This document shows, piece after piece, positions 12,301 to 24,400 of a DNA stretch of 64,000 bases. Origin of the DNA: Adineta steineri. Its lineage: Eukaryota; Rotifera; Eurotatoria; Adinetida; Adinetidae. The number at the start of each line of letters is the position of its first letter. Position 1 is the stretch's first letter. The DNA lies in the NCBI GenBank assembly GCA_905250115.1, contig CAJNOI010000058.1:131149-195148 (forward strand). Direction: 5' to 3'. The notes below the pieces were generated by a model, which saw nothing but the letters and a program-made list of their open reading frames with translations, had not been told where the DNA came from and did no database searches. Position numbers and translations under genes: made by a program.

Positions 12301-15224
12301 AAATTAGTACTATGGTTATTGTATGATTACATAGGTTTATTTATAACGAGAACCGAATCGAAGGAGAACCGATGGTGTCGCATTGATAAATATATTCATA
12401 TTGACAATGTGTTGCACTCTTTTTCTGTTATCGATTTTATCAAATACTGGTACTAGTCAAGGTTACTATTGTCAATTGACTAGTAGAACGTTTATGAATG
12501 ATTGAATGAATGAATAAAGTACGAGCAAAAAAAAGAATATATATATTAAAAATAAAAAAAAGAGGAAATTATTATGTAAGAAAAAAATTTATTGGATAGA
12601 TGCGGGTTTTGTTGGCTTATACTTCGACGTACTTTTTGATGACGATACAACTAAATAAATGGATATAGATATGAATTAGTAAAATAATTATGTTGGTTAT
12701 TTTCTATACGTTGTTTTTTTATTGTCTATCATCATTAGTCTATCATTTAATTCATGCAATAACAACCAACACCCTTATTGAGCTTAAAACATACAAGTAT
12801 ATAGTCAACAAAAGGCTTATACATATATATATACTCAAGCGATGTGCATAGTCATATTCTTATTAGTATAAGATTATAAATTTATATGTAATAGATGTTA
12901 AGCTTCTATGATAATACTTACTCAAGTTGACCGTATCGAATGATTGTGATTTGGATAATCGATCTAGTTTTTCTTTAGTATTGGATAATGTTGAATGTTC
13001 TATATCGTATTCATTTGTATGTCCTTCTTGACATGATACAGCATGTAATGCAAGCAATTGCTGACGTCGATTAATTGTTGGTGATCTTGTGGGATTATAT
13101 GACAAATCATGATAAATGTTCTGTGGTGGACGCATTCGATTATTACTACTAATTTCAATTGATAATCTGTTATCGACCGCTGTCTTAATACGTTGTAAAA
13201 GTTTATCAAATTCGTTGGCGACAATTGTTGTTGGTGATGATTGATTGGATATGACAGTACTATTTACTGCTCCTGTTGTACCAGTAGTTGAAAGAGATAT
13301 AGCGCTATCGCTTAAATTTGAATTTGTTTCGTGTTCATGAGCAGTATTCGATATTATCGATGTTGTTACTGTTGATTGACGAGATAACAAATGTGTTGCT
13401 AGCAAAGATGAAATTCGATTAATGAGTGCATCGTCATCATTAGTAATCGGTGATGTTGAAGATAAAGAAGATGACAGAAAAGGATGTGGTACAATAATAT
13501 TTGTGGGTGTATCTAAATCAATATCGGCAGAATTTGATTGTGATGATATAAACACTGACGTTGATGATGGTTGATCTGAATTGGAAACGTCACCAGTAAC
13601 GGAATCAGGCAAACTATTGATCTATTGTAAAGAACGGAAAAAGAAAACTATCGCCTGTTTGATGAAGCTTTTTTTTCCAACATTACGCAATTGTATTACA
13701 ACGGAACGGGATATATGAAAGAAAAAACTAATTGACAAAAGGTATCATTTATCTCTGTTCAAATGTACATGTATGACAGAAAAAAAAAGAAGAAAAATCT
13801 ATGAATGTCATATGTATTTGTATGCTAGACACAAATATAATTTTAATCACTCATAGATGAGGCTCAAAGTATTCGTTTGTATCTTTTGTGTATGTTTGTA
13901 TGATGAAATTTCTACGTTCTTTACTTATACCTATATACTTATATTCAGATGTTTATTTATGTATGTAACATACCGTGCTTTGTCTTGAAATAGATGGAGT
14001 CTTAAGTAAATTTGAATTACTGTTCGCTCTTGAACGAGGTTTTATTGATAGAAGTTGACTAGGTTGAGGGCTAGGTGTTTGATTAACAGGATACATAATA
14101 AAAGGTGATTGTGGACGATGTTGTGAACAACATGATGATTCAGTATGAAAGAAAGATTCAGTATCCTTATTATTCGTTGTACTTGCAATTGATTCATTTG
14201 ATTTGAATCGCATGATTTTTCCAGCCGCTGTCGTAGTATCTTCTAATGGTTGTGGATAGTGATATTGATGTTGTTGTTGTTGTTGATGTTGCTGCTGTTG
14301 TTGTTGTTGTTGTTGAGGTGATGAAAGTAAATTAAGTAGATTGTTTATTTTAACATAATTAGAAGCTAATAATGGACTACGTTCTCCTACATTAGTCGAG
14401 TGATCAATACTTTCTAGTTGATCAAGAAAATCATCATCTGTAAACATTGAATCAGAAGTTTGTGCACGTCCTGCTAAAACAAGGTCATAAATTCCATGTG
14501 TATGTAATTCATATTGATTATATGGTGTAAGTATTGAAGCAGGTCGAAGTTGATCAACGATTGATTTAACGAGAGTAAGTTTTCTTACAGCACGACGAAA
14601 TCGACGAAGAACATTTTCACGTCGTCGTTTACGTCGTTGAGCTTCACTACCGCCGGCGGTTGTTGGATGTGAAGCAACGAGCAATGCTGCTGAAGCATTT
14701 TTAAAATGAAGAGCTGCAAATAATGCTGGTCCTAATGAAAGATGATATGGGCCAAGAAATAAATGTAATGTATCATCACGTGTATCAAGTGCAGTTAAAA
14801 CACTATATATACGTGAAAGACGATCGATTGTACGTGATAAATTATTACTTTTAAATAATTCTTTAAAAGAAAAAAGAAAATATTTTTTTTTCCTCTTATG
14901 CAATAATAAAATAATCATACCTAATTCAATTGTTGCTTTCATATCAGGAAATAAATTCGTTAATCTTTCCAATTTACAAGAATCTGTATTGGAATCATTA
15001 GTAAAAAATCGATATGGTACTTGCCGATAAAATCCTTTATCCATCGCTGTGGATATTGGTGTTGATGTTGAACCGTCAAAGCTGACCTGATAATTAACAT
15101 ATTAAATTTTAATTTATTTTAAAAAATGAACAATAAATTATTTAAAAACAAATAAATATACATAGGAACTGCCTTGACTGCGATGACTACTAATCGTGCT
15201 GACACTGCTGATTCGCCGTTCCAT
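9317..15224 (-). CDS. Large low-complexity protein, about 995 aa, unknown function
   Basis: Minus-strand exons 15224-15162, 15086-14921, 14860-13974, 13621-12922, 11329-11268, 11196-11134, 11075-10791, 10649-10470, 10014-9840, 9777-9645 and 9590-9317 join in phase to about 995 aa. Seen: an N-terminal region of about 220 residues that looks folded, containing GFYRQVPYRFF, LFLGPYHLSLGPALFAALHF and a basic QRRKRRRENVLRRFRRAVRK helix. After it comes RPASILTPYNQYELHTHGIY, an acidic FTDDDFLDQLESI, a polyQ/QH tract near 14270-14310 and long Ser/Thr-rich linkers. A C-terminal part carries a likely helix/coiled coil (NVRKEILNRFEWVINELEQT) and an EDEWRMYARDLQDTKEDLYF segment. It resembles a cytoplasmic scaffold, but I could not name the family. 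The N-terminus could extend upstream. The 1592-nt intron after 12922 holds an alternative last exon, so one long gene versus two genes is not settled. Confidence 0.68.
12181..12212. repeat. Compound (CA)n-(CT)n microsatellite
   Basis: A run of CA dinucleotides (12181-12197) passes directly into a run of CT dinucleotides (to 12212), inside the long intron of the minus-strand gene. Confidence 0.9.
12589..12650 (-). CDS. Possible alternative last exon of the unknown minus-strand gene
   Basis: After the exon ending at 12922 (phase 1, ...NL plus one base), an acceptor at plus-strand 12651-12652 opens a 62-nt stretch. It continues the frame as IVSSSKSTSKYKPTKPASIQ and then stops with TAA (12591-12589). 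The acceptor at 11330-11331 is equally phase-compatible and continues to the long C-terminus. The two would give proteins of about 647 and 995 aa. Composition (Ser/Lys/Thr/Pro) resembles the preceding linker. Whether both are used needs transcript data. Confidence 0.4.
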
Positions 15225-18200
15225 AATATTCAAATGTGATTTGGTGACTTCACATATGCATATGTGTTTAAAGGTGGAACATGCAAGGACGAATAAGAAA
15301 AAAACGAACTGAGAAAAGGAAATTTTCGATACCTGTTTACGAAAAAACATGCATATTTTAAGGGACACCTGAAAAACATCAATGGCAGTAACGGTAGAAA
15401 ATAAATTTGACACGCTTTCGATTCAAATGTACTGTTAATGGAATAAAAAAAATCTAATAAGTATTACCTAAACGTCAATCGATTGATTCAACAATAACAG
15501 CCTCGAGTACAAGGAGACAAACAAACGTAGTAGATGCTAAGTGTAACGGTGATGTTACGTAGTCATATACGTCGAATTAGAACGTGCGTTTTTTTTTATT
15601 CTTTTACGTACGTTTTGTCTATGAATCATTTCATCATTCCTTGCTGTTCTATCTTAAATATAATACATATACATATATATACGTATATAAATGTGTACAT
15701 TGTTTTGTTTTAAGATGTACAGTGCAATGTTTTCGTCAGAATAACAATACTATATGATAGATCTTCTGTAAAAGAGCTATAAACATACGCAAACATAAAA
15801 CTGTCATTTGTTATGATGAAGTCTTTCGTTACTTTATAACTCGCACAAACTAATTTATGACAGACCGATTGAAGACAAGATGTGTCAACATCCCCTCCCA
15901 TATATATATATATATATATGCATGTGATTCTTTCCTTTTTTCATCTTATGTCTCAATTGATTGAAGGTGCACACATATATTTCGCCTGCGCATGCAATAC
16001 ATATTGGTTTCTTTTTGCTATTCATTGTTATTTTATTGCAAATTCCTATGCATAGAGATACTATATACCAGTATATGACTGTGTCAAATGGTTATTTGCT
16101 CTGTATTTTTTTCTTTCTTCACCATCATCGGCACTTTGACTGTACACGATGTCAGTTTATTTGAAGAATATTAACGAAAAATCTAAAGAGCGAATAAGAA
16201 AGACAGCGAAGAAGAAGAAGAAGAAAAAAGAAATTAAAGAAAGAAAAAACGTTAAACGAAGCACCTTTATATAATAGAAAAAAAANNNNNNNNNNNNNNN
16301 NNNNNNNNNNNNNNNNNNNNNNNNNNNNNNNNNNNNNNNNNNNNNNNNNNNNNNNNNNNNNNNNNNNNNNNNNNNNNNNNNNNNNTTTTTTTCTTGTTGC
16401 ACTCAAGAGAAGAGATATATCTTTAATATTGTACTTCTTCTTTCTTCTGTACTCGTCCGTGAAAATTGGGCAGGTGTACTTAAATCAAACTAGTAAATAT
16501 GAGAAATGAACATATGTTAATGATCAAAGGCTGGTTTCTTTTTTCACATATCTATATCAATGAGTACTCAGATTTTGCTCGTTTTTTTTTTCTTTTTTGA
16601 TAATTGACTCCGAATCAAATGAGAATAGTAAATGCGCTTAAGGCAAAAGTTAGATCAATTTTTATTTTATTTTCTTCTCTTGTCTATTTAAAGATATTCT
16701 AAGGTGAAGTGTGTGTGAACACTTGTCGTCGTAAGTATTGCGTCTCAAAAAAATCGATAAGATATCTATTCATTTGTTGTTTTTCTTTTAATTCATTGAC
16801 CTCACCTTAAGAAAGAAAGAAATGACTCTCTCTATACGAATACCTATTTTGTCGTCTGATAGTAAGGTTTCATATTCATTTCGAATTGCATCTTATTTTC
16901 ATTTATATATACCAGTCAAAGAATAAGGTTTCAAACAATCATCATCCCTTCTTTTTTTTCTTCTATCTTATGAAGTCACACAAAAAGAAAGAAATCATGA
17001 CGAAATGAAGCGTGCTGATAAGCATAGAAATGCTCAAAGTAAAGTCAACTCAATTCACAATTAAGTGATTTATTTTACCGTTACTCGACATATATATAGA
17101 TATACATATATATAGAATGTCTGTATGTTTTTGTTGTTCTATTAGCTTAGGTCACTAATTGAGAGAGAAGTAGAAAAGCACTTGGTTTTTCTTTGTCTCA
17201 TCTGAATAGAAATCACCTGTGGTGTTCAGCACATGTTTCACTTTTGTATATGCATACATTGATTGACAGTTATTATGTTTGGCACATATACGGACGCAGC
17301 TTGCTCTAATTTATTCACCATATTCATTCGATGATATGAATCAAATGATGGTTTGTGATATCCTAATGTTTGCTGCATTCAATCGAAATCATTAGAGAAG
17401 TATATATGTATATACGAAAGGAGAGAGAAAAAAATGTGCAGCATGGTGCGAGATTAGATTTATTTGTCGTTTTTATCGATTGAACAAAAACATTGAATAT
17501 GAGAAGTGCTCAACCATTGCCCTTCACTATGTAAATAATGTGAGATGATACACATTTAACGTTCAGATGTCAATTATTCAAAAAGAAATAAGAAGCGTTG
17601 AGTATTCCAAAGTATATGACATTGGCACCGATTTTATTACTATATCATAATCAGATCGGCCATGTGTATGTGCTCAGTCAAATGTCAACAAGATCACACG
17701 CATATATATATATATATAGTCATTGAGTAAGTGGATCATTTCTGCATAATATAATTTTAAAGACCTTGTTGATGGATGATAACTTTCGTGTATAGACTTA
17801 TGTGTTTTCTTTTAATCATTTTTCAAATCAATTTTAACCAATAAATTATGTAAATTATAATCATAGATAATAGAAAAATATAGCTTTTATTATTTCAATC
17901 ATTAATTGTCTATGAATGACTATAATTAGAAACTGAATCACAAATAATCTTTGAGCAATATGTGCTATCTGATCCGATCCAGAAAGTCAATATTGATGAT
18001 GTAGATTGATTGAGTTGAGCTGTCATTATTAAGTAATAAGACGCGACTAGTCCTCATAGTCTGATGATGATATGTAGCATGAAAGACGTCTCTTTTCTGA
18101 TGCAACATTATCATCGATATCGATACCTGTCTGTTTAGATTGTAAGAGAGAAACAGAATCTGTCTAATTACTTCTTCTTCTTCTTCTTCATTTTCTATTT

Positions 18201-18440
18201 TTATTTTTCATTACATTACGTGAGCAAAGTCGAGAAGTAAATATGTTGATATTCATCTTTTCTTTCTTTAATCACAGATGATGCATATATGTATATATAT
18301 ATATATATATCTGAACGATAGAGTATAAGAGAATAAGAGAATGAGAGAAGAGAAATTTGATCTTAGTGAGAAAGAGAAAAATATTGTTCGTTTGATTCTT
18401 TCTTTTTTTTTTTCATATTCTTTTCATTTGACTTTAGATT
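15225..18440. other. Intergenic between divergent genes, with an assembly gap
   Basis: About 3.2 kb upstream of both the minus-strand unknown gene and teneurin. It is AT-rich with (TA)n tracts near 15900-15920, 17700-17720 and 18292-18310. A T-rich acceptor ending at 18437, three bases before the teneurin ATG, implies a 5'-UTR exon or spliced leader upstream. No coding frame was supported. Confidence 0.55.
16286..16385. other. Assembly gap (100 N)
   Basis: Exactly 100 N, a conventional length for a gap of unknown size. It is flanked by A-rich and T-rich low-complexity sequence. Any frame read across it is meaningless. Confidence 0.99.
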
Positions 18441-21400
18441 ATGACAACACGAACATCAATAGTTAATATTCATTGTCCTCCATCATCATCAACTCATGGA
18501 TGGCAAGTTGAAAGTGGTTATTATTCAGATTCATACAATAACTCCTCCTCTTCAATGTTCAATACAAAAAAACAAACATCATCACAAGGTAAAATTTTAT
18601 AAGATGAAAAAAAGCAAACATTAAAATATAAATGATCATGACCTGACATTTTCATACAACAATATGTTTTTGTTCAGTTCATGAAGATTGATCATGATAT
18701 GTATTTATATAGATATCTATATATATATATACATATCATCAATTCGTTTTTTTTTCGTGATGATAACTATCAAAAAAAGCTACTTACTATATCCTTGAAT
18801 ATCATGACAAATCGCTCATTTATATATATATATATATATAGGATTAAATGAAATCATTTTCATTATATTTGTTCGATCACTTATCGATAGTTTTTCGAAG
18901 TGACATATTCATGTTCATATTGACAGCGGTTGGACATAATAATCTTGATGAATTTAGTACATGGTGTCCTTGCCTCTAGTGATCATTTTACGTTTTCCCT
19001 TATTTCTTGTCGTATCTTTTAATATCGCTTCATCAATAACAATTCGATTTTGAGCCTCTTGCGACATTTGTGTCCTTGTACTTTATTTCTAGGCCCTTCC
19101 CTTTTCTTTTTTTCTCTCTGGTGTATTTGTTCTAACCAATTGTCTTTTCTAAAACAGCAAGATAGAACGTTTCTGCTGTTCTGGTCTTATGTAATAGCAT
19201 ACCAATTGAGAATGACCATGATGGGCATGCATGATTAAGTCGTCATTCTCGGATATATTTTGAATGAAATACAATCGTATAGTTTTCTTTTGCATGATCA
19301 ATTCAAATACGTTTATATATATATACACGCAAGACATTTCTTTTCTTTCTTTTTTTCTTTGTCATACATGATGTAAGTCCTGAGAGTGTATATCGAAACA
19401 CAGATGTTCATCAATCCATGATGCACAATAGATTTTTACTCACAATCGAAAAGATCAATCGAAAGGGTTACATAAAGCGGATAATATTGTGTATATATAC
19501 ATATATTTGTGTGTGTTTGTAGATATCTCAAACAAATTACGAGCATTAGTTTATAAAAGTATCTTGATACAGATCTTTCGATGATATAAGGAGCAATTTT
19601 TCTTTTTTTTTTTTTCCAAAAAAAGTACAGATAAGATAAGGTCACCAGAACATAGGAGGAGAATCTGGTGAGTGAGTCTTGTTTACCTATCAAGATGAAA
19701 AGAATAGTCTGTTGTTTCCCTGCCGAGCGGCACGCGAACAGAAGGACCAAAGTGTCTAAGTGCGTGTGTATATGTATGTGTGGTTCATTAATGGTCTCAA
19801 CTAACGATTATTTATGTTTTGTGGTGTGCGTGTGTGTATCATCGATACAGGCTAATTTTTTCTCTCTCTCTTTTCATTTTCTTTTCTTTTTTGTTGCACA
19901 GGTGTTCGTCAACCATCTTCATCTTATTGTCCATCTTTAATACCACCGCCACCCTCGACAAATTTATTTCACAGATCATCATGTCATAAACGACAACATC
20001 AAACTGCTAAAGACATAATTTTATGTTCATGTACCCATCATTCATATCTTCAACATAAAATAAATGGTAGCAATAATTCTAATATGACAACAAATGCGAC
20101 AATGTTTTGTCCGATTGATCGATATACACCTTCCATTACAAATATGAAACCGATTTCTGAACATCATAGTGAACATTCAAATACGTTTTCCAATGATTCG
20201 AATATATCACAACCAACATCAACAAGCAATGATGATGAATCAGGTCAGTTTAATAAGGAAGAAAAACAATTCATTTTTACATTTAGTATGTTTTCTTTTT
20301 CCGTTATACATTGAAATAACATTCCTTGATCAGTCTTCTTCCTTACGGCATTTCTAATTGAATTAACTCATACTTTATAAAGACACCATGCAAAGCATAG
20401 CAGGAGGGAATATATATATATACATATATATGTATATATGTGTTTTGTTTGAATGGCAATTATTAATAACAATGATTATCACTAGGTTATCCTCAAGCAA
20501 TCGATTTATTCAAGCAAGAAAAGAAGAAGAAAACTATGATTTTCTAAAAATCTTATTTCCTATATTCCAATCGATCTAATTGTCTGACGATCACGGAACA
20601 GTGACGACATTCTTCTCTCTTTTCTTCTTTTCTTTTCTTTTCTTTTTTGCATTATTCATACAACAAAGTTTGTCTATATTGTCACGTAACATTGCATGGC
20701 ATGTCAATTTTTTACTCGTTGAGGTGATGACAACGACGAGAAATTGAATATTTTAGATCGCGCCAGTCGATCTAGTACATAATGTAAACGAATGAAACAC
20801 GCAATATACAATAAATTTATTAATCTCTAGTGAACAAACGAATGTGCCGATTGATGATCCTATCTAACTGTCGTCCATCTATTCATGTACTAGTGTATTA
20901 TCGATTGTCTAGTAATGATAAAAACACTAAGTGTAACTACATATCAGTCTTGTCATGAATAAATAACATTAAAAATCACTTGGTAGTCGTCTTTGTCTTT
21001 CTCTCTACCACTTCTGTTCGTCTACCTTAAGATTATAATTAAAATAGTTCATAAGAGACGATAACGACAATGATCATATATGATGTTTGTTTTATTTTCT
21101 GTTACTGTTACATTTTTTTACTATAACTATGTTCATATACATATATAAACACTTCTTGGAGCACTTGTTATATTCAATTGTATTGTGTATTGTCCTTTCA
21201 CTCGTTCAGTCACAATAACTAACCCGTACAAATGCAGGTCAAGAAGATGATGACGACGTGCAATAGGCGACAAACTGTTGCACATACATTCATACACACA
21301 CACACATTATTGATGATCGTTTCAAATTAATTGCATCTTTCTCGTTCAACTTGTCATCGAATTTAATCAAAAAGGACACATAGACATATACATAGACTGT

Positions 21401-24400
21401 ATCAAGAATAGACAATTTTAAGCAATAGAAGACAAGAGTGTTATCACGCCCTAGTTGTTCTCGTTTTATTTTAAGTGAAACTTAAAATAGATATAGATCT
21501 TATTGGCAGAGGCAAGAGAAGAAGAAGAAGAAGTCTGAAGTGACTTATTCTTCTTTTTTTTTCTCTTCTGTCATCACTTAACGTATGTTGTAGTTAAAAC
21601 GATTGTCGTCTAAGCGTAACGAGCAAGAAGTAGCAGAACAAGAGAGAGAGCGAGAAGAGGGAGAGAGAAAAAAAAGTGTTACAAAGAATGAGTCGAGACA
21701 GAGAAAGAAGACAAGGAAACGATCAAAAAGAAAGTACTAGTGGTCGACACCTTTTTACTCTGCATTTACACATTATATAGAGGAGTTTATATTTCTCGCC
21801 TTTCCTCATTTTCTTCCTTCGATAAACGTAAAGAGAAAATAGAAAGAAATCATAATGAACACCAAATGACATGCAAGTGGTACTAGTAAGCAATCAGAAC
21901 AATGTCGAGTTTAATACACGCAACATTAGATTTCTTCATACGATGTAAGTTTATTTCGATGAATGATTAATCAAATATTGGTAGTTTTTTTTTCTCTCTT
22001 TTAAAATTGAATAAAATGCTTCTGGCTATTTGTATGAAGTGTCTATTGACGTGGACACGTTGAAATAGAAAAAAGGTTAAGAGTGTGTCCAGTCATCGTT
22101 TGATCATCGAACTGCAAGAAGGACAATTGACTAACGTTATCTTGTGAAAAGAGACTTTTTTTATTTTTATACAACTAAACAAATTATATAAATAAACTCA
22201 TAAATCAATGTTTTTTTTGATTTTTTCTAGGAGATCACTCAGTAATGGATTCAACTGCTTTATCACCGCTTCTCACACCACCATCACAAATGCCACCACC
22301 ACTACCACCACTTCCATCTTCTCATCCTCCTATGATTCCTGTTGACCATACAACATTATTACATCAAATAAAATCAGCAACACGTAATTCAATTCTTTTA
22401 TGTGGTGATAATATTTCAACAACAACCAATTCCTATATGGCTGATAGTGGTTTTGATTCATCAGGTTCACATGGAGCTAGTTCATCAGTACCTTCATCAT
22501 CAACACCATGTACCGCTTTTATGATTCAAACACAAACAGGCAATGCTCTCTTGATACCACATTCACAAGGTATAGTAGAATGATTAGGATAGATCTATTT
22601 TTTTCTATTGTTTTAACCATAATATGTATTACTAGTTTTGAATACGGATGTATGCATATGAAAGAATAAGAGAGAGGAAGTAAGGTCTATTAGGACTTGA
22701 TTGTGCATTCGCTGACCTCTCTATTTAAACGATCGTTTGATTGCGCGCTCGCGAACATTCTTACAATTGTCGAGTTCTGATTATTGGCGGATGTCGTGTG
22801 TGACCCTGAGTTTTACTCTTTTTTCTCTCTCTCTCTCCCTCTCTTATGATCGAACACATCGGGTTCGATTTTGGTGTTCTCCTATCCAGCGGCGGTGACA
22901 AACTCTTGTTCTAATTGTCTTCGACACGGCGCTCGAGTTGCTTCTGCAATCAACCGATGATGACGAAGCAAGAAAAAGAAAATCATGCACACACATTCAC
23001 AAAGATATCATTCCAGCAGAGATCGATTAGTTGTGAGCCTTATCAGATAGTTGCGCGTGTGTATAGATGCTTTACTATGTATATGTATAGTGTCGATTGA
23101 ATTTGCCTACAGTCTGATGAACACACCAGAGAAAAGAGAAGAAGAAGAAGAAGAAGAAAAAAAAAAGAAAGAAAGAAAGGAAGATGATGATGAATGTGAA
23201 AGAAGAAAAAAGACTTATCGCCCTTCAGTTTCCATCCGGCATCCTAGTTCATGCAAGACACATATATTGATTTCAGGTCAGTTATAACGTATAGATATCG
23301 AATAGTCATTCTAATCAATGACCTTCATTTTGTCATCATACCATCACTGTTTGATGATGTTAATGATGAACTCATATGTACACGTGTAAAGAAGTATGGG
23401 AATTTGCATTACGAGATTATGAAAGCTTGCTAAATAGTATTGCATCTCATTTATCTACTGTCACACGATACATTCAACTATATTGAGATGCATGATGATG
23501 ACGATGATGAAGATAATAATAGAGTGCATATACATATATGTGTATATAAATATACATAAGTTCAATGGTATTTTTCATTCTTAAGGGTGAGCAGGTTATT
23601 ATGAAACCAGAGAAATTTGTTTAGTCTATCTAGTTTCTCCATTATTATACATTAAATGCCACAATATCATCATATATTTTTCATTCGATCAGTCATTTTC
23701 TATATATTATTTTTTTCATAGGAACATTGATGTCATCGTCTAATATTGATTCAAATGGTAATAATATTAATAATGGAACACTTCCGCTTCGATCTTCCGC
23801 CTACTCATGTCCAAATTCAACCCAACTAACAACAATGTCAACTATTGATCGACCTAATTCAAATTCATCAAATGTCTATCAGACAATTGATGCCGACAGG
23901 TTAGTGTTACTTCTTTCCGTTTTTTTTCCACTGAGTATGTTTGATGTTCATTATTCGAACAAATATAGACAGTACTATATATAGGTTATTTATGCTTATT
24001 ATCATCAAACAGTTAGAGATATATACAGAAAAAAAAGAAAGAAAGTGAGCTTTTAGTAGTACATCCGGCATGAATATGGCTTATGTTCATTAGCTTGGTC
24101 TGTTTTGCCACTTGACTATGTATCCCGTTGATTGATAAAATGCGGTTAATGTATAAAAGACAAATATTTTCACCTGCGTCTACGTATATAAGAAAGAAAC
24201 AAAAAAAAAAGAAGTTCATGTATAGACCTTTTAATAATCATTGTTATGTCTTCCCTTAGGACTAATCAACTTGTATGCCTGTATTAATATCAATCTTTTT
24301 TTTTCTAGTCATCGTGAATATGTTATTCATTCAAATGATAATAAGAATGAGATATTTCCTGATACACCATTATTGCCTTGGTACGTATATATACGTCGTC

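Noticed and set aside
16152..16406. Minus-strand open frames reading through the N gap
   Set aside because: Half of each frame is N; the rest is Phe/Leu low complexity from A-rich DNA.
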